This document shows, one piece after another, positions 14,413 through 22,268 of a stretch of DNA of 33,559 nucleotides. Source of the stretch: Paenibacillus cookii (GTDB lineage: Bacteria > Bacillota > Bacilli > Paenibacillales > Paenibacillaceae). The notes under the pieces are model-generated. The model was not told where the DNA came from, ran no database searches, and worked only from the letters and a program-made list of their open reading frames with translations. Made by a program: the position numbers and the translations under genes. Every line of letters begins with the position of its first letter. Positions within the stretch are counted from its first letter, which is position 1. The stretch lies in NCBI RefSeq assembly GCF_018333375.1, contig NZ_BORW01000046.1, positions 1 to 33,559 on the forward strand. Reading direction: 5' to 3'.

Positions 14413-15238
14413 TGGGAATCACGTCCGCCGGGTCCACGTAGTCGCCATCCTCCTTCATGGACAAAAACAAGGTCGGCGTCTCCCCTTCCGCTGCGGCCTG
14501 CAATTGGCCGATCACGTCCCCGCCTTCGACCCAGTCGTTTTTTTGCAAACGCGTTTTGGCCAAATGCCCATAGGATACCACCAACTTGCCGGTATGCTGG
14601 ATCGTCACGGTGATGCCGGATTCGGCGCTGCCGGAGATGTCGATGACGCGGCCCGTCTCCACGCTTTTGACGTCAGGCGGCAAGCCGGTTCCGTTTTTCG
14701 GGGCAATCTCCACGCCCTTCAAGTTCACGGCGAACGATTGGACGATATCGCCTTCCATCGGCGGATACAGCGATTTGGAAGCATTGACTTTGAGCGGCGA
14801 TGTCTGGTTTTGCTTGAAAATCGGGATAAACGCCGGCGCTTCGCCGAAGTGGGATTCGTACCAGGCTTCGACCGCCTGGAAGTCCATCTCGCGGTTCAGC
14901 GACTGCATGACGTAATCCTGGATTTTCGTGCTCCAAGGCTGAGGATATTGGAAAAGGCCCCAGATCAGGCCAAACAAAATAACGCTGAAAAACACGCGCC
15001 ACATAAAACCTGAAACGAAACGGGATTTATGGTAAGACGGGCCGCCGCCTTTGGCATGCTCTTTTTTCCAGACCTTCTCGGGATCGGGCTCCGGCGCAAG
15101 CGGCTCCGGCAGCCGGCCTTTGTTCCATAACGGTTGTTCCTGAACGGGCTGCGGCGACGGGGGGGCCGGTTCCTCGCGAAGCAGAAGATCCCGGATGCGC
15201 TCTTCCCTGCGCTGTTTGATGGAAGATTTGATGTCCAT
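14405..15238 (-). CDS. spoIVFA: SpoIVFA, inhibitor/anchor of SpoIVFB
   Basis: In B. subtilis SpoIVFA holds SpoIVFB inactive in a complex with BofA until SpoIVB cleaves SpoIVFA. This 277-residue protein has a charged, proline-rich cytoplasmic N-terminus (1-75), one membrane helix (about 76-98), and a C-terminal M23/LytM-like domain (about 165-277, with VTIQHTGKLVVSYGHLAKT and VEGGDVIGQL). The HLHF-type metal motif of active M23 enzymes is replaced by TLFLSMK, so it should be catalytically dead, as expected for this family. The ATG at 15238 has AAAGGGG upstream and lies under a sigma-E-like promoter. Confidence 0.9.
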   Translation of the reverse strand: MDIKSSIKQRREERIRDLLLREEPAPPSPQPVQEQPLWNKGRLPEPLAPEPDPEKVWKKEHAKGGGPSYHKSRFVSGFMWRVFFSVILFGLIWGLFQYPQPWSTKIQDYVMQSLNREMDFQAVEAWYESHFGEAPAFIPIFKQNQTSPLKVNASKSLYPPMEGDIVQSFAVNLKGVEIAPKNGTGLPPDVKSVETGRVIDISGSAESGITVTIQHTGKLVVSYGHLAKTRLQKNDWVEGGDVIGQLQAAAEGETPTLFLSMKEDGDYVDPADVIPID

Positions 15239-15274
15239 GGTTTGCGTTCCCCTTTCGAGGCTTGTTTTTATTCT

Positions 15275-15302
15275 ATTTTATGAGGGGATGTCCCGAATTT
15301 AG
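15275..15302 (-). promoter_or_regulatory. sigma-E-like promoter for spoIVFAB
   Basis: On the minus strand CATAAAAT (15275-15282) fits the sigma-E -10 CATAnnnT. CTAAATT (15296-15302) lies 13 bases upstream and partly matches TCATATT. The 13-base spacing is the one I recall for sigma-E promoters such as spoIID. The spoIVF operon of B. subtilis is sigma-E dependent, which supports the call. Confidence 0.5.
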
Positions 15303-15365
15303 AACAAGCCTGAAAGCGCGCCGGAAGGGTATTCCAGTCCTGGGTTCGACGGCAGGGGTCCAGCG

Positions 15366-15397
15366 AAAAAGGAACCCCCTCGACGCGAGGGGATTCC
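15366..15397 (-). terminator. terminator of the opuC operon
   Basis: On the minus strand GGAATCCCCTCG pairs with CGAGGGGGTTCC around a 3-base loop and is followed by TTTTT. It lies about 30 bp after the last transporter gene. Confidence 0.9.
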
Positions 15398-15425
15398 TTC
15401 TGAAGACTCGGCGGCTATAAAGCCG

Positions 15426-16124
15426 TCACCCGATGTTCTGAGCCTTGGCTGGTGCCGGCGGCGCCGCCGATTTTCGTTTCGCTAAATCCATTTTGCGCTG
15501 CAGATAGCCGAGCACGAGATCGGCCACGATGGCCAGCACGGCGGCGGGAATGGCACCCGCAAAAATGCGCAGCGAGTTGTTGCTGTTCAGGCCGGCGTAA
15601 ATTTCCCGCCCAAGGCCGCCGCCGCCGACAAGCGGAGCGATCGTGACGACGCCGATGGCGATGACGGCAGCGATCCGCAGACCAGACATGATATACGTCA
15701 GCGACAACGGAAACCGGACTTTGAGAAGCAGCTGCAGCGGACTCATGCCGATGCCTTTTCCCGATTCGAGATAACTTGCGGGGACCTGCTTCAGCCCGAC
15801 GTACGTGTTGCGCGCGATCGGGTTGAGCGAATACAGGAAAAGCCCCACCATCACCGTCTTCATCCCAAGTCCCAGCCAAAGCATCAGCACGACGAGCATG
15901 GCCAGGCTCGGAACCACCTGCAGAATGTTTGTGATGAACAAGACGATTTTGGCCGCCCAGCGGCTTCTCGAACAAAGGATACCGAGCGGCACGCCGACGA
16001 TGACCGCCAGTCCCAGGCCGATGACCACCATAAGGATGTGCTGGGTGAAATATTCCCACAGCAAACCGCTGTTGCGGGACACGTAGGACAGAAAATCCAT
16101 GAAAGTCAAATGTTTGTTTTCCAT
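15426..16124 (-). CDS. opuCD: osmoprotectant ABC transporter permease (OpuCD type)
   Basis: A 232-residue inner-membrane permease of the BPD type with about six membrane helices. The region SYLESGKGIGMSPLQLLLKVRFPLSL matches the cytoplasmic EAA loop that contacts the ATPase. It resembles the second permease of OpuB/OpuC systems, which import betaine, carnitine, choline or related solutes. RBS GGAGGGG lies upstream of the ATG, in the 16 bp after the binding-protein gene. The C-terminus is an alanine/proline-rich tail. The exact substrate cannot be read from the permease. Confidence 0.88.
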   Translation of the reverse strand: MENKHLTFMDFLSYVSRNSGLLWEYFTQHILMVVIGLGLAVIVGVPLGILCSRSRWAAKIVLFITNILQVVPSLAMLVVLMLWLGLGMKTVMVGLFLYSLNPIARNTYVGLKQVPASYLESGKGIGMSPLQLLLKVRFPLSLTYIMSGLRIAAVIAIGVVTIAPLVGGGGLGREIYAGLNSNNSLRIFAGAIPAAVLAIVADLVLGYLQRKMDLAKRKSAAPPAPAKAQNIG

Positions 16125-16140
16125 TGCTTCTTCCCCTCCT

Positions 16141-17043
16141 TTAGCTTTTCAGTAGTCCCTGCTGCTTCAAATACGCGATGGCAACCTCCCGCTCGCTTTT
16201 TTTCTCGATGTCCACCTGGTAATTCAGCGAGATCATCGTATCCGCGTCCAGATGGCCGATGAGCGGCGCGATCGCGTCTTCGATTTCGGGATGTTTTTTC
16301 AGCAGGTCCGTACGCAGCACGGGGCTCGCGTCGTAAGGAGGGAAAAACTGCTTGTCGTCCTTCAGCGTCTTCAAGTTGTACGCCTTTAACCTCGAATCCG
16401 TGGAATAAGCCAGCACGATGTCGACCTGCTTGCCCGCGACCGCGCTGTACACCAGGCTGATCTCCATCGGGAACACCTGGCCGAACTTGATGCCGTAGGC
16501 TTTGGAGAACGCGGGATAACCGTCGGTGCTCCGTTCCAGCCAGGTCGTGTCGACGCCGAGCTTCATGCTCGCCATATCCTTTTTGACGTCGGAAATGTTC
16601 GCGTAACCTTTGGATTCGGCCAGATCCTTGCGCACCGTAAAAGCATACGTATTTTCAAAGCCGAGCGGGTTCATCCACGTCAGGTTGTAGTATTTTTGGA
16701 AGCCTTCCTGGGCCTCCTTCAGAACCTGGGCGCGTTCCTTCGAACCGCTGATCGGAAAATGGTTATTAAAAATTTCTCCGGAGTAGAGCGTTCCCATTTG
16801 CACGTCGTTTCTGGTGATCGCGTTTAACACCAGCGGACTGGATGCTAGATCGGGAATAATGTCCACTTTCAAGTTCGTACGGTCCTCAATCAGCGCCTTG
16901 TACATTTCCGCCAAAATTTTCGTTTCGGTAAACGTCTGCGCCCCGATCGTCACGTCGGCCTGAATCCCGCATGAAGACAGCAAACCGGCCAATATGCAAG
17001 ACAAAAAAAGCAGCGTTGTTTTTTTCATCCGTTTCAGTCTCAT
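16141..17043 (-). CDS. opuCC: osmoprotectant-binding lipoprotein (OpuCC type)
   Basis: A 300-residue extracytoplasmic solute-binding lipoprotein: basic N-terminus (MRLKRMKKT), hydrophobic helix, and lipobox LSSC with the acylated Cys shortly before IQADVTIGAQ. The fold shows the glycine-betaine/choline-binding family pattern (TFTETKILAEMYKALIE, then SPLVLNAITRNDVQMGTLYSGE). It delivers substrate to OpuCB/OpuCD. I chose ATG at 17043, with a G-rich SD nine bases upstream; the frame extends to 17094, but the extra residues precede the signal peptide. Whether the ligand is betaine, carnitine, choline or something else is not decided. Confidence 0.85.
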   Translation of the reverse strand: MRLKRMKKTTLLFLSCILAGLLSSCGIQADVTIGAQTFTETKILAEMYKALIEDRTNLKVDIIPDLASSPLVLNAITRNDVQMGTLYSGEIFNNHFPISGSKERAQVLKEAQEGFQKYYNLTWMNPLGFENTYAFTVRKDLAESKGYANISDVKKDMASMKLGVDTTWLERSTDGYPAFSKAYGIKFGQVFPMEISLVYSAVAGKQVDIVLAYSTDSRLKAYNLKTLKDDKQFFPPYDASPVLRTDLLKKHPEIEDAIAPLIGHLDADTMISLNYQVDIEKKSEREVAIAYLKQQGLLKS

Positions 17044-17090
17044 CACGTCACGCCCCCCCTTGTTCCGGCTCGAATCTTTGATCCGGCGCA

Positions 17091-17750
17091 TCATATCGCA
17101 GACTCCCTTGTCTGGTGGTAATGCCTGCCGAGCCAGCCCTCCAGCAGGCCAAGCAGCGCGTCGGCGACCAAGGCCAAAAGGATCGCGCCGATTCCGCCGA
17201 TAAAGATCATCTCGGGTTTGTTGACGCCAAGGCCGGATACGATCAGTTGTCCCAAACCGCCGGCGCCGATCAGGGAGGCAAGCGTCGCCCAGCTGATGAT
17301 GTAGACCGTCGTGATCCGGATGCCCGACATGATATAGGGAAGGGATAACGGGAGCTGAATTCTCATGATGGTTTGCGCGGTGCTGTACCCCATCCCTTTG
17401 GCGGAATTCAGCACGCCTTTATCGACCGAATGAAAACCGTCGTACGTGTTCCGCAGGATCGGCATCAACGAATACAGAAGCAGCGCCAGTATGGCAGGTC
17501 GCATCCCGATGCCGAGCAGCGGGATCAAAATCGCCAGCAGCGCCAGGCTCGGCACCGTCTGGAACAGGTTGGCGACGAAAAACACGATGCTGTTGATCCA
17601 GCCGACCCGGCTGTATACGAGGATAATCCCCAGCGGTACCGCAATGATCGTCCCCAGGATGACCGCCGAAAACGAAATGGCCAAATGCTCCTGCAGCGCC
17701 TTTAAAATGTCGGGATACCGCTCCGTGATAAAACTCCAAAACGCGTTCAT
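17091..17750 (-). CDS. opuCB: osmoprotectant ABC transporter permease (OpuCB type)
   Basis: A 219-residue BPD permease, the first membrane subunit of the transporter, related to OpuCD but with a different C-terminus. It has a clear EAA-type loop (VDKGVLNSAKGMGYSTAQTIMRIQLPLSLP) and about five to six membrane helices. The ATG at 17750 has GGAGAGG nine bases upstream, one base after the opuCA stop; a GTG three codons earlier overlaps opuCA but is too close to the SD. It is followed by a 47-bp gap and the binding-protein gene. Confidence 0.88.
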   Translation of the reverse strand: MNAFWSFITERYPDILKALQEHLAISFSAVILGTIIAVPLGIILVYSRVGWINSIVFFVANLFQTVPSLALLAILIPLLGIGMRPAILALLLYSLMPILRNTYDGFHSVDKGVLNSAKGMGYSTAQTIMRIQLPLSLPYIMSGIRITTVYIISWATLASLIGAGGLGQLIVSGLGVNKPEMIFIGGIGAILLALVADALLGLLEGWLGRHYHQTRESAI

Positions 17751-17751
17751 A

Positions 17752-18921
17752 TCACTCACCCTCTCCGCCGGCGGCAGAGCGGTCGACCCCTGGGTAAACC
17801 TCGGCCAAATGTTTTACGACGCTGCCCCTCGTAATCAATCCGAGAAAACGGTTGCTGCTGTCCACGACGGGAAGATTGCTGAGCTGATGGCTGTCCATCA
17901 GTTCAACCGCCTGCGCAAGCGTGCTTCCGGACGCGACCGAATAACGGACCGGCTGCATGACGTCGGCCACCGTTTTGCCTTCTTCGCCGTATTGGTCGAG
18001 CACCCGGTAAATGGACACCGCCCCTTGGAGCTGTTTGTTCCGGTCCACGATGAGCAGGGAATCGACCCGCTTCATCTCCATCACTTTGATGGCCTCGGCC
18101 AGCCCCCGGCTCGGGAATACGGTTACCGGGTTCGTGATCATCACTTCGTCGACGAGCGGGATTTGATAAGTGCTTTCGCTTCCGCCTTCGTCCTGAAGAC
18201 GTTTTTGCCCGATAAAATTCCGCACGAAGTCGTTGGCCGGATGGCGCAAAATCGCGTCCGGCTTGCCGGTCTGCACTACCTCGCCCGCTTTCATCAGCAC
18301 GATGGTATCGGCGATTTTGATCGCTTCGTCCATGTCATGGGTCACGAAAATGATCGTTTTATGAAGCTCCTGCTGAAGCCGGATCAGCTCGTCCTGCAGC
18401 TGCTCGCGGCTGATCGGGTCCAGGGCCGAAAACGGTTCGTCCATCAAGATGATGTCCGGATCCGCCGCCAAGGCACGTACGACGCCGACCCGCTGCTGCT
18501 GCCCGCCGCTAAGCTCCGACGGATAACGCGAGCCGTAGATCGTATGGTCGAGGCCGACCATGTCCAGCAGTTCGTTTACCGTGCGTTCGATTTTATCTTT
18601 GTCCCATTTTTTCAAGCGGGGTACCACGCCCACGTTTCTGGAAATGTTCATATGGGGAAACAAACCGACGCTTTGAATGACATAACCGATATTGCGCCGC
18701 AGTTCCACCGGATTCATTCCCGAGATGTCCTTGCCGTCGATCAGCACCCTGCCCGAGGACGGCGTGTTCAACGCGTTGATCAGCTTCATCGTCGTCGATT
18801 TGCCGCAGCCGCTCGGTCCGATCAGAACGGTAATCTCTCCTTTTTTGAATTCCAGGTTAATGTCTTTCAATGCGTGAAAGCCATTGTCGTAAACCTTGTT
18901 CACATGATCCAGTACTATCAT
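17752..18921 (-). CDS. opuCA: osmoprotectant ABC transporter ATPase with CBS domains (OpuCA type)
   Basis: A 389-residue ABC ATPase that powers import of compatible solutes. Walker A is IGPSGCGKSTT (about 34-44), the signature is LSGGQQQR, and Walker B is IILMDEPFSALD. Two CBS domains fill the C-terminal third (about 255-375, VMITNPVTVFPSRGL and VADVMQPVRYSVASGS); in related transporters they sense ionic strength or cyclic di-AMP. It is the first gene of opuCA-CB-CC-CD. RBS AAAGGGG lies before the ATG. No clear promoter is seen in the long upstream gap. Confidence 0.92.
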   Translation of the reverse strand: MIVLDHVNKVYDNGFHALKDINLEFKKGEITVLIGPSGCGKSTTMKLINALNTPSSGRVLIDGKDISGMNPVELRRNIGYVIQSVGLFPHMNISRNVGVVPRLKKWDKDKIERTVNELLDMVGLDHTIYGSRYPSELSGGQQQRVGVVRALAADPDIILMDEPFSALDPISREQLQDELIRLQQELHKTIIFVTHDMDEAIKIADTIVLMKAGEVVQTGKPDAILRHPANDFVRNFIGQKRLQDEGGSESTYQIPLVDEVMITNPVTVFPSRGLAEAIKVMEMKRVDSLLIVDRNKQLQGAVSIYRVLDQYGEEGKTVADVMQPVRYSVASGSTLAQAVELMDSHQLSNLPVVDSSNRFLGLITRGSVVKHLAEVYPGVDRSAAGGEGE

Positions 18922-19428
18922 TCAATCGCCCCTTTGCAAGCATTATCCATATTATGCGGAGCATTCGGCATATCATCCGTCGGGGGACGCAAAAAACGGT
19001 TAGGAAGGCTGGACTAAGGCTTTCCCAGTTTGCAAAACTCCCCGGAAATCGAGGAGCCGTAGGAAGCCAAGAGACAAAACCAAAACGAAACAGAGGTCAA
19101 GCGCATGTATGGATGGGGTGGAAAACAAAGAGGAAACCGTGAGGTCATTATCTTTATGAACAAACCTAAAAATCTTCGTTACGGCATTCGAAATGCATAC
19201 CTTAACATTCCACCTTGTGACTCGGCTATGTAAATGTCGCTCGAAAACGAAAAGCATGCGCAAAAGGCGCAGCTTTCCGGCCTTCCACGAGATCTGGTGC
19301 TTCTCCCCCGACCCGAAACGGATAACGAATTCACCGTACATTCCTACGAAAAAAAGGAAGGCGCATCCGCAGTCTTATGTTTCATTCATTACCCTATTCA
19401 ATCCAAGGTGAAACAAGTTTTCGCCGGT
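18922..19428. other. 507-bp gap upstream of opuCA, unexplained
   Basis: No convincing gene is found on either strand. The reading frames here lack start signals and do not resemble known proteins. A small hairpin-capable repeat (AAGC/GCTT with GCGC/GCGC inside) lies at about 19251-19276. The gap should hold the opuCA promoter and probably osmotic control, but no strong -35/-10 pair is visible. It could also contain a decayed gene or an unrecognised small RNA. Confidence 0.5.
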
Positions 19429-19944
19429 TTATTTTTTAGTGCCGCGGGTCCAAAATCCTCCGTGAAGCATCACCGGTTCGGTCACGACGATAAAGGCTTT
19501 CGGGTCGAGCTCCAGAATGGAATTGTACAATTTCTTCTGATTTTTCCGCTTGGCCAGCACTTCAAATACGAGCCGGTGCCCGTCGCGGCCGCTTCCGATC
19601 CACGAAGTCACCCCGTACCCGTTGTCCCGCAGCGCGTTGGCCATGTTGCTTTGCGGATCGTTGACGATGACTTTCATCGTGATGTATCCGAGCGCGATCC
19701 GTCCCTCGATCCAGGAACCGACAAGCACGCCCAGCCCGTAGCCGACGGCATAAACGATGAGGCTGAGCGGCTGGTTGACGTATTTCAGGACGATGCTGAG
19801 ACCCAGGACGTAAATGGTAATTTCGAACATGCTGAGCACCGCCGCCAAATATTTTTGCCCTTTCAGCGTCAGGATCATGCGTAGCGTAAAAAACGAGACG
19901 TACACGATTTGAATGATAAAAATGGCTGCCAATATGCCAAGCAT
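19429..19944 (-). CDS. UPF0316 / DUF2179 membrane protein (YebE-like)
   Basis: A 171-residue protein with three predicted membrane helices in the first ~85 residues (IIQIVYVSFFTLRMILTL, LSMFEITIYVLGLSIVL, LSLIVYAVGYGLGVLVGSWIEG). A soluble C-terminal DUF2179-type domain (about 95-165) follows, ending PKAFIVVTEPVMLHGGFWTRG. The family is widespread in Bacillota and its function is not established. RBS AAGGAGTGA lies seven bases before the ATG. It sits alone after the minD terminator and is not in the B. subtilis order at this place, so it probably moved in together with, or next to, the opuC block. Confidence 0.88.
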   Translation of the reverse strand: MLGILAAIFIIQIVYVSFFTLRMILTLKGQKYLAAVLSMFEITIYVLGLSIVLKYVNQPLSLIVYAVGYGLGVLVGSWIEGRIALGYITMKVIVNDPQSNMANALRDNGYGVTSWIGSGRDGHRLVFEVLAKRKNQKKLYNSILELDPKAFIVVTEPVMLHGGFWTRGTKK

Positions 19945-20094
19945 GGCGGATCACTCCTTTCAAAAGCCGGATGACCGGGAGGCCGCTATCCCGAAATATT
20001 CTCCTATTCAAGTAACTTAACCTCTTTCGGAGCCCGGTTATACCTCTTTTTCATTTTTTGTCCCGAAAAAAAAGCCGCGCCCTCATCCCGCTGA

Positions 20095-20140
20095 AGTAAA
20101 AAAAGACCGGGAAACGGGCATTCGCTCCTTACTCCGGTCC
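20095..20140 (-). terminator. possible second hairpin downstream of minD
   Basis: On the minus strand GACCGG and CCGGTC are separated by about 23 bases and followed by seven T. The large loop makes it less convincing than the hairpin next to minD. It could be a backup terminator. Confidence 0.35.
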
Positions 20141-20157
20141 ATATCTGTTGAAATAAC

Positions 20158-20188
20158 AAAAAACTCTCCCGCATACAACGAGAGAGTT
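20158..20188 (-). terminator. terminator after minD
   Basis: On the minus strand AACTCTCTCG pairs with a nearly complementary CGGGAGAGTT across a short loop and is followed by TTTTTT. It lies about 16 bp after the minD stop. Confidence 0.8.
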
Positions 20189-20203
20189 GGAGCATAGCGA
20201 CAA

Positions 20204-20998
20204 TTAGCCTATGCCGAAAATCTTTTTGAATTTCGAAAACATGCCTTTTTTCTGATCCAAATGCATCAGCGGTACCGTATCCCCCAAAATGCGGCGGGCA
20301 ATGTTGCGGTAGGCGATCGCTGCCCGGGAATCGGGATTCATCACCGTCGGCTCGCCGCTGTTCGCCGCTTTGATCACAAGTTCGTCATCGGGCACGATCC
20401 CGATCAGATCGATGTTCAGCACCTGGATGACGTCCTCGATATCGAGCATATCCCCCGATTTCACGAGATTCGGGCGGATGCGGTTGACGATCAGCTTCGG
20501 AGATGCGATCTCGGAGCTCTCGAGGAGACCGATCACCCGGTCCGCGTCGCGGACGGCGGCGTTCTCCGGCGTCGTGACGACGATCGCTTTGTCCGCGCCG
20601 GCGATGGCGTTTTTGAATCCTTGCTCGATTCCTGCCGGACAGTCGATGATGACGTATTCATACTCTTTTTTCAGCTCTAAAACAATGTCTTTGACCTGTT
20701 CCGGCGACACGGCGTTTTTGTCCTTCGTCTGGGCGGCCGGCAGCATATACAGCTCATCGAAACGTTTGTCTTTTACAAGCGCTTGATTCAAACGGCAGCG
20801 TCCTTCCGCCACGTCGACCAAATCGTAAATGATCCGGTTTTCCAGGCCCATGACCACGTCCAAATTGCGGAGGCCGATGTCCGTGTCCACCAGACATACC
20901 TTTTTGCCGAGCAGTGCAAGCGCAGTCCCGATGTTGGCCGAAGTGGTGGTTTTTCCGACACCGCCTTTACCGGAAGTAACGACAATAGCCTCTCCCAT
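20204..20998 (-). CDS. minD: septum site-determining ATPase MinD
   Basis: A 264-residue deviant Walker A ATPase (GKGGVGKTTTSAN at 10-22) that recruits MinC to the membrane and limits FtsZ assembly near poles and at new septa. It has DTDIGLRNLD, a switch with DCPAGIEQG, and a C-terminal amphipathic membrane-targeting helix (MFSKFKKIFGIG). The ATG is five bases after the minC stop, with AAAGGGGTG upstream. No minE gene is present; in Bacillus, DivIVA/MinJ set the topology instead. Confidence 0.96.
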   Translation of the reverse strand: MGEAIVVTSGKGGVGKTTTSANIGTALALLGKKVCLVDTDIGLRNLDVVMGLENRIIYDLVDVAEGRCRLNQALVKDKRFDELYMLPAAQTKDKNAVSPEQVKDIVLELKKEYEYVIIDCPAGIEQGFKNAIAGADKAIVVTTPENAAVRDADRVIGLLESSEIASPKLIVNRIRPNLVKSGDMLDIEDVIQVLNIDLIGIVPDDELVIKAANSGEPTVMNPDSRAAIAYRNIARRILGDTVPLMHLDQKKGMFSKFKKIFGIG

Positions 20999-21003
20999 AT
21001 GTG

Positions 21004-21660
21004 CTACACCCCTTTAAACACGTTAAAATCAGGCCGCAAGCGTACAATGTTGCTGATTTTGTCGATTTGCATGGCGCCGTTTTGCAAAAAAGCGAATTCC
21101 ATGCTGGTTTCGCGCGTCTCCCATTCATCGGGAGGACGGCTGATTTGTTCCGCGATCCGAAGCTGCGTCGGGGCAAAATGGGATGCGGCGATAATCGAAT
21201 CCTCGTTGCCGTCGACCCCGGCATGCGCCATGCCGCGCAAGGCCCCCAATATGTAAATATCCCCCGTGCACAAGATGCTGCCTCCGGGGTTCACGTCCCC
21301 CAAAAAAAGCAGGTCCCCGTCATGGTGAAGCACTTGGCCGGACCTTACCATGCCGCACATGATTTTGTAAGGCGGAACTTGCGCCTGCTCCGGTTCCGGA
21401 AATTCGACCGAGCGGATGAGCAGGTTCCCCTTTTGTTTCAAAATGTCGAGCATGCGCTGCTTCTGTTCTTCCGTAATCCGCCTTGATCCTAATTTTACGT
21501 CCACATGGATGATCGGACCGGTTAAAATATTTTGATGGCTGTGCTCCAGCTTATAGCGGAGTTCGCCAAGCAGTTCCTCATATTCGCATTCATCGTCAAG
21601 CAGGAATACCAGGCCATCTTTGATGCCCTTAATCGTGACATGATTCGATTTGACTGCCAT
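21004..21660 (-). CDS. minC: septum site-determining protein MinC
   Basis: A 218-residue inhibitor of FtsZ assembly. The N-terminal domain (1-100) binds FtsZ. The C-terminal beta-helix (about 105-215) contains RSGQVLHHDGDLLFLGDVNPGGSI and GDIYILGALRGMAHAG, the MinD-binding and dimerisation part. The start ATG at 21660 has GGGGGG six bases upstream. It follows mreD after 77 bp that includes a terminator-like hairpin. Confidence 0.95.
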   Translation of the reverse strand: MAVKSNHVTIKGIKDGLVFLLDDECEYEELLGELRYKLEHSHQNILTGPIIHVDVKLGSRRITEEQKQRMLDILKQKGNLLIRSVEFPEPEQAQVPPYKIMCGMVRSGQVLHHDGDLLFLGDVNPGGSILCTGDIYILGALRGMAHAGVDGNEDSIIAASHFAPTQLRIAEQISRPPDEWETRETSMEFAFLQNGAMQIDKISNIVRLRPDFNVFKGV

Positions 21661-21719
21661 GCCTGTCCCCCCTATCTCATTACATTTCGCCTTCGCGAGG
21701 CAAAGTTCCTGCCGGAAAA

Positions 21720-21747
21720 GAAAAATGGCGGCGAGACTTATGCCGCC
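21720..21747 (-). terminator. terminator-like hairpin overlapping the mreD stop
   Basis: On the minus strand GGCGGC (the final Ala codons of mreD) pairs with GCCGCC, with the TAA stop in the 9-base loop, and ATTTTTCTTTT follows. It could attenuate readthrough from mreBCD into minCD, and translation of the end of mreD could affect its folding. Confidence 0.55.
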
Positions 21748-22268
21748 TTTTCTTTTGTCTCCCGCCTAGCAATTTTTTCAAGCTGCTTGCGCAAAGGAAC
21801 GTAAATGATAAGCCCGAACACGAAATGAAGCACGAGATCGGGGAGAATGTGATGCAGCAAATTCCAGTCGTAGGTCAACTGCGTCAGCGAAAACAGCCGG
21901 TAGATGGCGTACAGCATGCTGTCGAACAGCAGGCTGCCCAGAATGACGACCGTCATCATGACGGGCATCGGGGCGCGCCGTACGCGGAAAATGAAGCCCA
22001 TAATATAAGTTGAAAAACCCATCACCAAAGAATAAGTGCCGATCATATCGCCGTAAAAAACGACGTCATGGAGCATGCCGAAAATGATGCCGAGAACCAA
22101 AGCCGTATGACGGTTATGATAAATCGAAACAAACAGCAAAACGATAAATACCAGATTCGGCGAAAGGATATTTTGCCAGGAACCCGGCAGGATCCACGGG
22201 ATCAGGGTACCTTCCAGGATAAACAACAGAAACAGCAGCAGAAGAAGAACTTGCTTGCGCACATTCAT
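21738..22268 (-). CDS. mreD: rod shape-determining protein MreD
   Basis: A 176-residue integral membrane protein with about five to six helices (VLLLLLFLLFILEGTLIPWIL at the start). It is part of the MreBCD elongasome that guides lateral wall synthesis. The ATG at 22268 starts MNVRKQVLL, with GGAGG ten bases upstream, and shares its A with the mreC stop codon (TAATG), so translation is coupled. The frame extends to 22313 but would overlap mreC by 45 bp. The ending KEKAA overlaps a terminator-like hairpin. Confidence 0.93.
   Translation of the reverse strand: MNVRKQVLLLLLFLLFILEGTLIPWILPGSWQNILSPNLVFIVLLFVSIYHNRHTALVLGIIFGMLHDVVFYGDMIGTYSLVMGFSTYIMGFIFRVRRAPMPVMMTVVILGSLLFDSMLYAIYRLFSLTQLTYDWNLLHHILPDLVLHFVFGLIIYVPLRKQLEKIARRETKEKAA

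Noticed and set aside
19000..19341. 113-residue minus-strand frame upstream of opuCA
   Set aside because: No SD, an odd composition, and no similarity to any family I know; treated as noncoding.
19234..19884. 216-residue plus-strand frame running into the UPF0316 gene
   Set aside because: Its second half is antisense to UPF0316 and it lacks a ribosome-binding site.
15426..19944. opuC/UPF0316 block considered as a mobile element
   Set aside because: No transposase, integrase, tRNA or terminal repeat was found, and base use looks like the neighbours. It differs from B. subtilis gene order only.
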